Positions 1-9,805 are shown, numbered from the stretch's first letter. The stretch: DNA of 64,000 nt from an uncultured Bacteroidia bacterium (GCA_902789395.1 CADANY010000010.1:62001-126000); one strand, 5' to 3'. Made by a program: numbers and translations. Notes: generated by a model not told the origin, from the letters alone.

Positions 1-309
1 CCGGCGCTCCCCCTCATTCGGAGAGACCGAAACCGTCAGACGGGCGTTTCCGCTCCCTTGCGAAGGCGTTACCGTCGCCCATGATCCTGTCAGCGAGACT
101 TTCCACGACTTAGAATCCGTCGTCAAGGCAATTTCCTCCGTTCCGCCTTCCTGCGCAAAGACAAGAGAGGAAGGCTGTACCGAAAAGGATACGGAGGACG
201 GGGTATCCTCTCCGGACGGATCCGGTTCGGGACCTCCGCAGGAGAAGATCACTCCAAGGGCCAGGAGGACCCGGAGGAGGGACATATATGGACGGTACCT
301 TCTTTCCAT
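1..309 (-). CDS. BACON-domain lipoprotein, N-terminal part (cut by window edge)
   Basis: Only the first 103 codons lie in the window and the reading frame is open to base 1. The start encodes a basic, hydrophobic signal ending in a lipobox-like IFSC (Cys about residue 24), so this is an exported lipoprotein. After a short Pro/Asp-rich linker comes a segment of BACON type (PSSLVFAQEGG near the start, later WKVSLTGSWATVTPSQGSG), a fold often linked to carbohydrate-active lipoproteins in Bacteroidota. It is the last visible gene of the minus-strand SusCDEF operon, 60 bases after the SusF-like gene. A surface glycan-binding protein or the N-terminus of a glycosidase are both possible; the catalytic part, if any, is outside the window. 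Confidence 0.75.
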   Translation of the reverse strand, partial: MERRYRPYMSLLRVLLALGVIFSCGGPEPDPSGEDTPSSVSFSVQPSSLVFAQEGGTEEIALTTDSKSWKVSLTGSWATVTPSQGSGNARLTVSVSPNEGERR

Positions 310-333
310 CTTGCAAGTTCTGTTTGATTGGCA

Positions 334-361
334 GACGGGAGTCCGGCCAAGGGCTCCCGTC
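334..361 (-). promoter_or_regulatory. Hairpin between SusF-like and BACON lipoprotein genes
   Basis: Eight-base perfect arms, GACGGGAG and CTCCCGTC, enclose a 12-base loop. On the coding (minus) strand no T tract follows, so it is not a clear intrinsic terminator. It may partly reduce or protect the transcript between the SusF-like gene and the next gene. Confidence 0.4.
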
Positions 362-369
362 CGAAAAAA

Positions 370-2412
370 TTATTCAACAACTGCCGTGCCTTTATTGAAG
401 TCAAGGATGACCTTCTTGCCGGCCTCAACCGTAACGCGGTCCTGGTCGCCGCCCTTGCCGCGGTAGGCGATCTTTCCGTCGAAGAAGACGAACTCGCGGG
501 TCCACCAGTCGCTGGCCGCAGCGGAGCTCTCCGCATACAGACGGATCTCACCGGTTCCGGTCGTCGTTCCGACGACCTTGTCACCTTCGACCGTGAAGGC
601 TACCGGGTCGGCAGACCAGCCGCCGAAGCAGTCGCCCTTGCCGTAGACTTTGGCCGGTTCGACGACAACTTTGCCGTTTTCTGCATCAATATAGATCATA
701 TAGACGCCATTCTCGGCGACAAAGCAGTTCCCGCCGTCGACGGTAAACCCGGAATCATTGCCGAGACCGGTGAAGTCTCCGCCCCACTCCTTCTTGGAGT
801 TGAACTTGAAACCTTTCCCCGCCTCAATGTAACGGATCGCCCAGAAATGACCGTCTTTGGTGTTGACCGGAGTCATGTTGACAATATAATCCGCATTCCA
901 GTCCCAGCCGCCGACACCGTCACCGATGATATACATGTTCTCGGGGAGCGTCGGGGTTTCGCCTTCGCCCTTGATCTGGGCCGTTCCGGCATTGAAGTCG
1001 AGGACGACTTCCTGTCCGGCTCTCACGGAGACACCCTGCAGTTCATCCATCAGACGGCAGACAATCTTTCCGTCAATCGCATTGAATTCGCGGGTCCACC
1101 AGCCGGAAGTCGAGATCGAGGACTCGACGTACATCCGGAGATTGGCCGTCTTGGAGACGGTAACCTTGAGGGTCTTCCCGTCAGCCTTGAAACGTGCTTC
1201 TTCCATCGCCTCGGTCCAGCCGCCGAAGGCGTCTCCGATGCCGTAAACACGGGCCGGCTCGACATGGACGATACTGCGTTTCATATCGATATGGACCAGA
1301 TAGAAACCATCCTCGGAAACGACACAGTTGCCGCCGTCCTCGGTAAAGCCTTCATTGGTATCAAGGCCCCAGAAGTCGCCGCCCCACTCTCTCTTGGAGT
1401 TGAACTTGAAGCCCTGTCCGGCCGTGAAGTAACGGACTGTCCAGAACTGACCTTCCGCATCTGCGCCCCAGTCGGGATTGTGCAGGACAGGCGTCATCTC
1501 GACAACGCCGGTGGAATTCCAGTCCCAGCCGCCGAATTCCGAGCCGATCATATACAGATGGGCCGGGAAGTTGAGTGCCTTGACAGAATAGGTCTGATCC
1601 AGCAGGTTAAGGGTAATGGTATAATAGACAGCTTCTTCGGTAGCAGGTCCGACATTGAAGGCACCGATCTGGTCGTTATGGGCCATCACGAAGGTTCCTT
1701 CATAAGCGGTTTCGCCGTTCTCGGCGGCTCCGATGAACGTTCCGTTCCAGAAAGCGTCCCCGCGATCATAAGCGGATCCGGGTGCGATCTTGAACCAGTT
1801 ATCGGCACGGTTACCGTTCTCATCGACCGGAGCCGGAATCGTTACGGAAATGACCGGATCATCATAGTAATCGCCGCCTTTGTTGGTCAGCTCATAGGTT
1901 TTGTCCGTATTGCTCCAGCCATTGGCCGCACCAATGTAATAATAGTGGTCCTCGAGGACAGGGGCCTCGGGGGTAACCTTGATCTCGAATTCATTGGATT
2001 CGAGGCGGAAACCCTGGCCTTCGATCTGGAGGGAACTCTTCACGATGGCCTTGATCGTCCGCTCTGCAGGGCGCTTTCCGTAGAGGGAAGCGACTGCATT
2101 CTGCAGGGCCTCCTTTCCGACGAAGAGGTTTTCATCGGCCTGGAGGGCGATCTGACCGTCAAGGACGACGGTAAAAGGACCATAAGCCGCATCGGCGGGA
2201 AGGGTCGATGCACCGAGGGTAGCGACCTGGACCGACTCCGCTGAGATATCGGCAATGGCGATGCTCCCGACGGGATTGACGGTAAAGGCGGTAGGAAGCG
2301 TACGGGCATCCTCCTGGGGATAGGCCTGCGGGTCTGCTGCCGGTTCGAACCCCTCTTCACAGGCAGTCAGGGCCAGGCAGGCGGCCATGAAAGTATAGAG
2401 AATCTTTTTCAT
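370..2412 (-). CDS. SusF-like surface starch-binding lipoprotein with duplicated modules
   Basis: A 680-residue exported lipoprotein (MKKILYTF start, lipobox CLALTAC). The N-terminus resembles the SusE/SusF Ig-like domain. Beyond it lie starch-binding-type modules beginning YYYIGAANGWS (about residue 156), LYMIGSEFGGWDWN (about 284) and MYIIGDGVGGWDWN (about 492). The last two are near copies, sharing FKFNSK, EWGGDF and SGWWTREF or SDWWTREF segments; the copies are also visible in the DNA at a period of about 600 bases. SusF-family proteins bind alpha-glucan at the cell surface without catalysis, and the aromatic WDW and WW pairs fit sugar stacking. It follows the SusE-like gene by 15 bases in the same operon. 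Family assignment rests on module pattern and gene order. Confidence 0.85.
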   Translation of the reverse strand: MKKILYTFMAACLALTACEEGFEPAADPQAYPQEDARTLPTAFTVNPVGSIAIADISAESVQVATLGASTLPADAAYGPFTVVLDGQIALQADENLFVGKEALQNAVASLYGKRPAERTIKAIVKSSLQIEGQGFRLESNEFEIKVTPEAPVLEDHYYYIGAANGWSNTDKTYELTNKGGDYYDDPVISVTIPAPVDENGNRADNWFKIAPGSAYDRGDAFWNGTFIGAAENGETAYEGTFVMAHNDQIGAFNVGPATEEAVYYTITLNLLDQTYSVKALNFPAHLYMIGSEFGGWDWNSTGVVEMTPVLHNPDWGADAEGQFWTVRYFTAGQGFKFNSKREWGGDFWGLDTNEGFTEDGGNCVVSEDGFYLVHIDMKRSIVHVEPARVYGIGDAFGGWTEAMEEARFKADGKTLKVTVSKTANLRMYVESSISTSGWWTREFNAIDGKIVCRLMDELQGVSVRAGQEVVLDFNAGTAQIKGEGETPTLPENMYIIGDGVGGWDWNADYIVNMTPVNTKDGHFWAIRYIEAGKGFKFNSKKEWGGDFTGLGNDSGFTVDGGNCFVAENGVYMIYIDAENGKVVVEPAKVYGKGDCFGGWSADPVAFTVEGDKVVGTTTGTGEIRLYAESSAAASDWWTREFVFFDGKIAYRGKGGDQDRVTVEAGKKVILDFNKGTAVVE

Positions 2413-2427
2413 ATCGCTTCTTTTTTA

Positions 2428-3564
2428 TTATTTAACCTCGCCGGTATTGTTGTTGAAGTCCACATAGAGCTTCTGGCCGGCTTCAGTGTTGACGGAATAG
2501 TCGGATCCCTTGCTTTCGTTCCAGTTATTCGGAATATCGACGTCACGGAAATACAGGGAGCCCTTGTATAGAGTGAATTCGGTTCTCCACCAATCCAGGC
2601 CGGGGACCTTGATATAGGCACGGAGCTCACCGCCACCGGCAAAGGCCGGGGAAACGAATTGATCGCCCGAGAGGGTCATTTCCCAAGCCGGATCGGAATC
2701 GGTCCATTCGCCGCCGGCGACATTGCCGATGACATAGGCATGGGCCGGTTCGACTTTGAGAACATAGGAAATGTTCTGGCCGGAAATGGTACCTTCGAAA
2801 TGGAGGACATACCAGCCGGGCTGCGAGAAGACGATGTTTCCGTCATCTTCTTTCTTGGTGACACCCGCCTGGGCGTTGTCCTGGATAGCGGTAAGGTTGT
2901 CATATCCTCTCCAGTCATTCTCGGCCTCTCCCCACTTAAATCCATTGTCATTGCCGCCGCCGATGTAGACCATCGTATAGTACTCGCCCGGCATGCCATA
3001 GACGGAAGCGACAGGCTTCCAGGTCGACCAGGCTGCACCGATGTTGGCGCCGACGACATAGAGGTTCGGTTTGAATTCGACGGGAGGCAGGGCGAAGCTG
3101 GTCCGTACCTTATTGAGGGAGATGACATTGGAAGCAATCTGGGTCTCCGTATTCTTGACTTTTGCAATCGCACGGAGATAGACGGTTTCCGTAATCGGGA
3201 ACGCGGCCTCTTCCTTGCCGGAAAGCGAAGTCAGGTAGGCGGCGAACTCATCCGCAGGGAGCTCGATACGGGCGGAAGTCGAAGACATGCTGAATGTCTC
3301 ATACTTTCCTTCCGTATTGAAATCATTCTCCAGGGACATCTGCACGGTATACAGGGTAGCGGCCGTGAATCCGAAGTCCGGCTGGGAGCAGGTCAGTACG
3401 ACGACGGAGGAATTGTCCAGGTCGTATTCTGCATTGGCAAAAGCAGGCGTATTGAGCACAAAGGTGGTCGGCGTCTCGTTCAGCGTGACAATCTCACGGA
3501 CATCCTCGCAAGAAACGGCCATCCCAAGGCACAGGGCTGCTGCTATGATTGATAACTTTTTCAT
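2428..3564 (-). CDS. SusE-like outer-membrane starch-binding lipoprotein
   Basis: A 378-residue lipoprotein (MKKLSIIAAALCL, lipobox MAVSC at about residue 19). The N-terminal domain matches the SusE/SusF Ig-like type (TPTTFVLNTP, then a beta-rich stretch ending near residue 155). Two modules follow, starting LYVVGANIGAAW (about 168) and AYVIGNVAGGEW (about 278), the second carrying a WWRTEF segment like those in the SusF-like neighbour. The likely role is non-catalytic glucan binding at the surface together with SusD. It lies between the SusD and SusF-like genes with gaps of under 20 bases, so co-transcription is expected. Confidence 0.85.
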   Translation of the reverse strand: MKKLSIIAAALCLGMAVSCEDVREIVTLNETPTTFVLNTPAFANAEYDLDNSSVVVLTCSQPDFGFTAATLYTVQMSLENDFNTEGKYETFSMSSTSARIELPADEFAAYLTSLSGKEEAAFPITETVYLRAIAKVKNTETQIASNVISLNKVRTSFALPPVEFKPNLYVVGANIGAAWSTWKPVASVYGMPGEYYTMVYIGGGNDNGFKWGEAENDWRGYDNLTAIQDNAQAGVTKKEDDGNIVFSQPGWYVLHFEGTISGQNISYVLKVEPAHAYVIGNVAGGEWTDSDPAWEMTLSGDQFVSPAFAGGGELRAYIKVPGLDWWRTEFTLYKGSLYFRDVDIPNNWNESKGSDYSVNTEAGQKLYVDFNNNTGEVK

Positions 3565-3583
3565 TGCTTAATAGTTCTCTCTG

Positions 3584-5260
3584 TTAATATCCCTGATTCT
3601 GGACCAGGTTCTTGTTGGCGACGATATCAGTCGTCGGGATCGCGAAAATATTCCTGTAGGCAGGGAAAGACGTGCCGGCATAGACATCGGCAGAACCCTT
3701 GAAGGTCCAGGAATAAGAAGTATTACCGCCATAGTATCCAAAGCGGATCAGGTCGGAACGGCGGCGTCCTTCGAAATAGAACTCGCGGCTCCACTCGTCA
3801 CAGATCGTCTGGAGGCTGGCACTCTGCAGGGCAGCGGCATGGGCACGGGCGCGGACGGCATTGAGTTTGGCAAGACCGTCAGCGGTAGCGGTTCCTCCGT
3901 TAATGCGTGCATCAGCCTCTGCATAAGTCAGATAGGCTTCGGCAACGCGGAAGAAGAAGAAGTCCGTATCGACGTACTGCGCATCATGGGACATTCCCTT
4001 GTCGCTATAGATATTGCTGAACTTCGTTACGGCAAAGCCATTGGTAAATGTTCCCCACTTGTCGATGGAATACGTACGGCCGTCCACAACGTTGCCTTCT
4101 TTGTCGAGAATCGCGGAAGAGAAGAGGGCGCGGTCATCGCCGGCGGCTGCCACCAAGACGGAAGGGAGGGCCTTCTCCGGAGCATTCTTTCCAGGGAAGA
4201 ACTTGTCAACCAATTCCGGAAGGGCGCGGTTGCTGCCCCAAGCCTCGGAGGTACCCCAGGCCGGCAGGTTGGCATCATGCGTAGAGGCAATCAGGAAAAG
4301 GGTATTACCCCAGCTGGCCGTCGTAGCGCCATCCTGAACGAGAGAGAAAATGCTCTCAACCTGTGCACCATTCGTACCGTTATTGCCCATGAACAGGCGC
4401 TCATAAGCGGAGTAGCCGTTGACCGGGGCATCAGTAAAGAGCTTATAAGGGGAATTGATGACCTTTTCGGCATATTCCTTGGCCTTGGCCCACTGGGGCG
4501 TTCCGGTATAGACCTGGCTGTTCAGATAGAGACGGGAGAGAAGCGTCCATGCGGCGACCTGGTCGACCCGTCCGTAGCCGTCCTGTCCCTCGGCAGCGAC
4601 ACGCGCAGAGGCGAGTTTGCCCTCTATATCAAGCAGCTCAGATTCGATGAAATCATAGACCTCATAGCCGGTATAGCCGTCCTCGTTGATCCGGCCGCGG
4701 GGAGCGAGACCGCCGGTGGAATCAAAGGCCTTGATAAGGGGAATGTTCCCGCCGAAAGCATCCAGAGCAAGATAGTACTCCAATGCGCGGAGGAAACGGA
4801 TTTCGGCTACTTTGACTTCGTCGGTTGCCAGATCGGACATGGCGAGATACTGGTTGCAATAGGTAATCGCCACATAGAGCCGATAATAGTATCCGCGAAG
4901 CATCGGATGGGAACCGTCATAAGAATTGAAATTAAATCCGGGGATTCCCTCATCACCCCATGCGCAGATCGCCTCGTCGGAGGTCAGTTCGTTGGAATTC
5001 CACATCTGGCGGAGGAAACCGGAGGTACCGCCGTCGATGCCGTCGACGTCTACGTCGCCGTCCACATCGCTGTTACCGGCCATCGCGAGCGTCGCATAGC
5101 ACTTGTTGAACAGGTTATCCAGCGTGGCGGCGTCTTCAATTACCTGATAATTGGGGTCAATGGGAGTCACATCCAGATCACCGACGCAGGAAGTCGTTCC
5201 GAAAGAAACGGCGAAGACCGCTACGGAACCCAAAAGCATATTTTTAATGAAACTTTTCAT
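3584..5260 (-). CDS. susD: SusD/RagB-family glycan-binding lipoprotein
   Basis: A 558-residue SusD-type protein: signal peptide, lipobox FGTTSC at about residue 25, then the family N-terminus LDVTPIDPNYQ. The helical TPR-like body shows familiar elements (RFLRALEYYLALDAFGGNIPL, WTLLSRLYLNSQVY) and the C-terminal REFYFEGRRRSDLIRFG motif. SusD caps the SusC barrel and hands oligosaccharide to it. It follows susC by 19 bases. With SusE/F-like genes downstream and MalQ across the divergent promoter, starch or malto-oligosaccharide is the likely ligand. Confidence 0.95.
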   Translation of the reverse strand: MKSFIKNMLLGSVAVFAVSFGTTSCVGDLDVTPIDPNYQVIEDAATLDNLFNKCYATLAMAGNSDVDGDVDVDGIDGGTSGFLRQMWNSNELTSDEAICAWGDEGIPGFNFNSYDGSHPMLRGYYYRLYVAITYCNQYLAMSDLATDEVKVAEIRFLRALEYYLALDAFGGNIPLIKAFDSTGGLAPRGRINEDGYTGYEVYDFIESELLDIEGKLASARVAAEGQDGYGRVDQVAAWTLLSRLYLNSQVYTGTPQWAKAKEYAEKVINSPYKLFTDAPVNGYSAYERLFMGNNGTNGAQVESIFSLVQDGATTASWGNTLFLIASTHDANLPAWGTSEAWGSNRALPELVDKFFPGKNAPEKALPSVLVAAAGDDRALFSSAILDKEGNVVDGRTYSIDKWGTFTNGFAVTKFSNIYSDKGMSHDAQYVDTDFFFFRVAEAYLTYAEADARINGGTATADGLAKLNAVRARAHAAALQSASLQTICDEWSREFYFEGRRRSDLIRFGYYGGNTSYSWTFKGSADVYAGTSFPAYRNIFAIPTTDIVANKNLVQNQGY

Positions 5261-5279
5261 TGCTGTATCGATTTATGGA

Positions 5280-8200
5280 TTAGAAGTTAAGGGTAAGACC
5301 GCAGATCACGGTAAACGGACGCGGGTAGATATTGTTGTCGATTCCGCCGAAGACCTCCGGGTCGAGCCCATTGTACTTTGTCAGGCAGAAAACATTGTTC
5401 GCCGTAGCATAGACACGGCCGTTGACGCCCTCATAGGCGGCTCCTTTGAACAGGCCGGAGAAGCTATAGCCAAGGGTAATATTGTCACACTTCAGGAAGG
5501 AAGCGTTCTTGACATACATATCGGAGTGGGTTGCTTCGATATCATAGGTCTGCCAGTTATTGACCAGGGAAGCCTTCGGACGGTTGCCAAGATAGGTACT
5601 CTGGGCCCAGAGGGCATTGTAGGAGACATTCGCCTGGCCGGCTAGGAGGTCGTTGAAGACATAGTTGCCGACATTGGCGCGGAAGCTCGTACCGAGGTCC
5701 CAGTTCTTATACTCGAGACGGGTGGCGAAACCGAAGGTGAGCGGGGCGTGCGGACTGTGGAAATAGTACATGTCCTTCTCGGAAATGATGCCGTCACCGT
5801 TACGGTCGACGACGACGCCCTCGAGCGGCTTGCCGCTCTTGTCATAGACCTGCTGATAGACAAGGAAAGAAGAGGCCGGGTGGCCGACCGCATGGGCCTG
5901 GATCGTACCGCCGGTACCTGCGGAGATGCCGCCGGTCGCGACATAGTAGTCGTCATCACCGCCGATCAGTTCGGTAATCTCGTTGAGATTGTAGGTCGCA
6001 TTCCCGCTGACGGTCCAGAACCAGTCTTTCGTCTGGATGACTTTGTAGTCGAGGGATACTTCGACACCCTTGTTGACAAGGGAGCCGATATTGACCAGCT
6101 GCTTATTGCGGAAGGTCGAGCCGGCCGCTACGTTCGCCGTATTGATAAGGTCTGTCGTCAGGCGGTAGTAAGCATCGATGCTGCCCGTAAACCGGTCATT
6201 GGCGAAGCCGAAATCGAGACCGGCGTTATAGGTCGTCGTAGTTTCCCACGTAAGGTCATGGTTATACACTTCCGGACGGTAGAGGGTTCCGTCCCCGGTA
6301 ACCGGATAATAAGTACGGTTGCCGTCATTCTGCTTATAGAGCGGGAAATAGTAGTAATCGCCGATCCCTTCCTGCTGGCCGGTCTGGCCGTAACCGAGAC
6401 GGAGCTTAAGGTCGCTGACCGCATCGACATTCTTCAGGAAGCTTTCTTCCTTGATCTTCCATGCGAAGGCGAAGGAAGGGAAGAGCGCCCAGTGCTGGGC
6501 GAAACGGGATGATCCGTCATAACGGACCGTCGCCGTCAGGAGATACCGGTTCCGGAAGGAATAGTTGGCCCTTCCGAGGAAAGAGACGAGATAGTTCTCG
6601 GTCCGGTACGTGTGATTATACGCATTGTACTTGGACCCCGGAGTCCCGGTCGTCGCAGTAGAAGGATAGGTTCCCCAGTTCTCGGAGAACGACTCCCTCC
6701 AGAAGTGCTGCCACTCGTAACCGGCCATGATGTCGAAATGGCTTCCCCGGCTGAAATCCTTCATATACTGGGCATAGGCCGTCAGGGAAGAGTTGCGCTT
6801 GTTAATCTTTTCCCATCCTTCGTAACCATAGTAGATATTGGTTGCATAATAAGGTGAAGCGATTGTCGTCTGCTTACCGGATGAGAGGTCTCCGCCGAGG
6901 TTCAGGTGCAGGTGCAGGTCTTCGAAACCATGGACCTTGTAATCCGCCTCAATGCTTCCGATAAAAGCATTGGAACGGGCCTTGTCATTATAGAGCGCCG
7001 GATCCAGGTCGGCAACCGGGTTCGCCGGAGCATTGCGCTCCCAGGTCGAAGGCCAGGATGCATCCTTGAACTCGCTGTTGGCCCTCCACTGGAAATAGCC
7101 GCCGAAATTGGCCCGGTCCGGAGAAGTCGTGTCATAGATTGCCTGGGTCGGGTCCATCCGGACTGCGTCGCCGATGGCGCGGGTATTGGCATAGGTTGTC
7201 CATGCAACCATGGCCTTGCCGCTGACATTGAGGGTCAGGTGCTTGTCAAGCAGGGTCGGATTCAGATTCACGGATCCGGTAACACGCTTGAAATCAGAAG
7301 TTTTGAGAATACCCTGGTCGCCAGTAAAGCCGAGGGACACCCGATACGGGAGGTGCTTGGTCGCACCGGTCAGGGTCAGGTTATGATCCGTTCCGAGGGC
7401 GGTCCGGAAGATTTCCTTCTGCCAGTCGGTATTGGCGCTGCCCATCGCGAGGACGGCGGGATCGCCGGGAGCGAACAGGCTGTTGATCAGGGCCCGGTAC
7501 TCGTCACCGTCCATCACGTCGACGGCATTCTTTCGGGTCGAAACGCTGACGGAACCGGCATAACTGACCTTCGGAGCCTGATTCTCACGGCCTTTCTTCG
7601 TCGTAATGATAATAACGCCGTTCGAACCGCGGGAGCCGTAGATCGCCGTTGCGGAAGCGTCTTTCAGGACGTTGAAGCTTTCGATATCGGCCGGATTGAC
7701 CAGCGAAAGGGCATTGGAGAGACCCTTGACGCCATTGTTATCGATAGCCAGTCCGTCGATGACGATGAGCGGATTGTTCGAAGCATTCAACGAGGAACCG
7801 CCGCGGATTCGGATATTGGAAGATCCGCCCGGGGCTCCGCCGTCATTGGTAACGGAAACACCGGCGACCTTTCCCGAGAGCATATCCTGGGGATTGACGA
7901 CGACACCTTTGTTCTTCGTGTCCGGCTTGAGGGCCGTGACGGAACCGGTCAGGTCATCCTTCTTGACGGAACCGTATCCGATGACGACAACGTCATCGAG
8001 GAATTCGGTATCCTCGGCGAGAGTCACGGTCTGGGGAACCTGACGGGCCGGAAATGATTGAGTTGCATAACCGATGCAGCTGATTTCCACAACGGCATCG
8101 GGACTGGAAACGGTAAGGACGTAGTCGCCGTCAAGGCCTGTGGCGGTTCCGTTCGAGGTGCCTTTTTCGATAACGGTGGCACCGACGACCGGACCTATGG

Positions 8201-8303
8201 CATCGACTACGACTCCCTTAACCTGATATCCGCTTTGGGCGGATACGGAGGTACCTATGAGCCCCATCAGGAGAATAGATACTGCGGTTATAATCCTTTT
8301 CAT
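5280..8303 (-). CDS. susC: SusC-family TonB-dependent oligosaccharide transporter
   Basis: A 1007-residue TonB-dependent receptor with a signal peptide (cleavage after SVSAQ). A carboxypeptidase-regulatory-like domain (VKGVVVDAIGPVVGATV) is followed by the SusC plug signature (DDVVVIGYGSVKKDDLTGSV, about residues 102-121) and the plug segment SATAIYGSRGSNGVIIITTKKG. A long beta-barrel ends in GLTLNF with a terminal Phe. Energised by TonB, it imports oligosaccharides across the outer membrane. It lies 34 bases downstream of the MFS gene with no visible promoter between them, so both probably share one transcript. Confidence 0.95.
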   Translation of the reverse strand: MKRIITAVSILLMGLIGTSVSAQSGYQVKGVVVDAIGPVVGATVIEKGTSNGTATGLDGDYVLTVSSPDAVVEISCIGYATQSFPARQVPQTVTLAEDTEFLDDVVVIGYGSVKKDDLTGSVTALKPDTKNKGVVVNPQDMLSGKVAGVSVTNDGGAPGGSSNIRIRGGSSLNASNNPLIVIDGLAIDNNGVKGLSNALSLVNPADIESFNVLKDASATAIYGSRGSNGVIIITTKKGRENQAPKVSYAGSVSVSTRKNAVDVMDGDEYRALINSLFAPGDPAVLAMGSANTDWQKEIFRTALGTDHNLTLTGATKHLPYRVSLGFTGDQGILKTSDFKRVTGSVNLNPTLLDKHLTLNVSGKAMVAWTTYANTRAIGDAVRMDPTQAIYDTTSPDRANFGGYFQWRANSEFKDASWPSTWERNAPANPVADLDPALYNDKARSNAFIGSIEADYKVHGFEDLHLHLNLGGDLSSGKQTTIASPYYATNIYYGYEGWEKINKRNSSLTAYAQYMKDFSRGSHFDIMAGYEWQHFWRESFSENWGTYPSTATTGTPGSKYNAYNHTYRTENYLVSFLGRANYSFRNRYLLTATVRYDGSSRFAQHWALFPSFAFAWKIKEESFLKNVDAVSDLKLRLGYGQTGQQEGIGDYYYFPLYKQNDGNRTYYPVTGDGTLYRPEVYNHDLTWETTTTYNAGLDFGFANDRFTGSIDAYYRLTTDLINTANVAAGSTFRNKQLVNIGSLVNKGVEVSLDYKVIQTKDWFWTVSGNATYNLNEITELIGGDDDYYVATGGISAGTGGTIQAHAVGHPASSFLVYQQVYDKSGKPLEGVVVDRNGDGIISEKDMYYFHSPHAPLTFGFATRLEYKNWDLGTSFRANVGNYVFNDLLAGQANVSYNALWAQSTYLGNRPKASLVNNWQTYDIEATHSDMYVKNASFLKCDNITLGYSFSGLFKGAAYEGVNGRVYATANNVFCLTKYNGLDPEVFGGIDNNIYPRPFTVICGLTLNF

Positions 8304-8337
8304 TGAGAGTGTAGTTAGATTTATTGATTATATAGAA

Positions 8338-9678
8338 TTATTTCTGCTTTTTGACTTCGACGAGTCCGACGCTGAGGGCGCCGAGGACGAGATAGACCCC
8401 GGCCATCAGGAGCATCGTCCCCTGGTTACCGCCGACCAGGTGGAGGACCAGGCCTCCGGTGGCCGCGGCGATAATCTGCGGAAGGCAGATCGTACAGTTG
8501 AAAAGGCCCAGATAGGACCCCATATAAGGACTGCCCTCCAATGCATTCGTCAAGAGGGTAAACGGAAGGGCCAGCATAGCGGCCCAGGCAAAACCGATCA
8601 GGAAATAGCTGACGAAAAGGACGTACTGGTTATGGATAAACAGGACTGAGGCGAATCCGGCGGCACCGAGAAGGAGACTGACGACATAAGCGGTCTTCAG
8701 GTTGCGGAATTTCGGGATGGCCAGGGCCCAGAGAATCGATCCGACGGCCTGGACGGCGAAAAGGACGCCGACCCAGTTGCCCGCACTCTGATAGGCGGCA
8801 GAGGCAACATCGGTCGTTCCCCAGCAGTTCCGGGCGATCGCACCGTTCGTATACGTCCACATGTACAGGAAAGCGGACCAGCAGAAGAACTGCACGAGAC
8901 CGACGGTCCAGAAGGTCTTCGGGGCCTTCAGGAGCAGACTGATCAGCCCCTCTCCTTTTTCCTTCTTCGACTCGGCCTCCAGGTCGATACCGTGGAATTC
9001 GGCATACTCCTTCGGGTCCATTTCCTTGACTTTGAAGAAGGTATAGAGGACGCAGAGGATCAGCACCGCAGCCCCGACGTAGAAGGAATAGATCACGGAA
9101 TCCGGAACGACACCCTCCGGAGCGATATTGCTGATTCCGATCCATGTAAAGAAGATCGGGAAGAGGTATCCGACGAAAGAGCCGGCATTGCAGAGGAAAC
9201 TCTGCAGGGAATAGGCCGTTGCCTTCTGCTTCTCGTTGACCATGTCACCGACCATCATCTTGAAAGGCTGCATGGCAACATTGATCGACGTATCAAGGAA
9301 AATCAGCGAGAAGAGGCCGAACCACATGGCGGCATTCAGCCCGAGAAAGACATAGGCGGTCGAGAGGTTCAGGCTTCCGGCATTCGGGAGGAATACCATG
9401 ACAAGGACGGCAACGATTGCTCCGACAAGCAGATAGGGTTTCCGGCGGCCGAGACGGCACCAGGTCCGGTCGGACCATTTGCCGATCAGCGGCTGCACGA
9501 TCATTCCCATCAGCGGAGGGAGGATCCAAAAGAAGGAGAGCTGGTGGGGATCCGCTCCCAGGGTTGCGAAAATACGGCTGATGTTCGCGCTCTGCAGCGC
9601 ATAGGCAATCTGTACTCCGAAAAAGCCGAAGCTCAGGTTAAACATCTGCCAAAATGTTAAATCGCGTTGTTTGCTCAT
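8338..9678 (-). CDS. MFS sugar transporter (GPH/SLC45-like), starch locus
   Basis: A 446-residue polytopic membrane protein with about 12 hydrophobic segments. The N-terminal NLSFGFFGVQIAYALQ and the loop GKWSDRTWCRLGRRKPYLL are typical of the MFS branch that contains glycoside-cation symporters and SLC45 sugar carriers. It is the first gene of the minus-strand operon and precedes susC, so it most likely carries maltose or malto-oligosaccharides across the inner membrane after SusC import. Expression probably starts from the TATCTTTG element at 9713-9720. The substrate is inferred from context only. Confidence 0.85.
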   Translation of the reverse strand: MSKQRDLTFWQMFNLSFGFFGVQIAYALQSANISRIFATLGADPHQLSFFWILPPLMGMIVQPLIGKWSDRTWCRLGRRKPYLLVGAIVAVLVMVFLPNAGSLNLSTAYVFLGLNAAMWFGLFSLIFLDTSINVAMQPFKMMVGDMVNEKQKATAYSLQSFLCNAGSFVGYLFPIFFTWIGISNIAPEGVVPDSVIYSFYVGAAVLILCVLYTFFKVKEMDPKEYAEFHGIDLEAESKKEKGEGLISLLLKAPKTFWTVGLVQFFCWSAFLYMWTYTNGAIARNCWGTTDVASAAYQSAGNWVGVLFAVQAVGSILWALAIPKFRNLKTAYVVSLLLGAAGFASVLFIHNQYVLFVSYFLIGFAWAAMLALPFTLLTNALEGSPYMGSYLGLFNCTICLPQIIAAATGGLVLHLVGGNQGTMLLMAGVYLVLGALSVGLVEVKKQK

Positions 9679-9712
9679 TATAAGAAGGTTACTGGTTTCT
9701 AAAGTGGTGTGG

Positions 9713-9720
9713 CAAAGATA
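9713..9720 (-). promoter_or_regulatory. -7 promoter element of the MFS-SusCDEF operon
   Basis: On the minus strand this reads TATCTTTG, matching the Bacteroidetes -7 consensus TAnnTTTG. It lies 34 bases upstream of the MFS start codon. No convincing -33 TTTG is seen. Confidence 0.65.
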
Positions 9721-9805
9721 GTATTATTCCTCTATAATATAATAAGGCCGCTTCCGAACGGAACGAATAAAGCGAAGAAAGGCGCGGAAATTCCGATGAA
9801 TGGTG

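Noticed and set aside
328..2244. 638-codon open frame on the plus strand opposite the SusF-like gene
   Set aside because: The minus strand encodes a clear lipoprotein with SusF modules; the opposite frame has no domain, signal or promoter and arises from the codon bias of the GC-rich gene.
3839..5290. 483-codon open frame opposite susD
   Set aside because: Mirror of the SusD coding sequence; no recognisable motif and it would cover the whole SusD gene.
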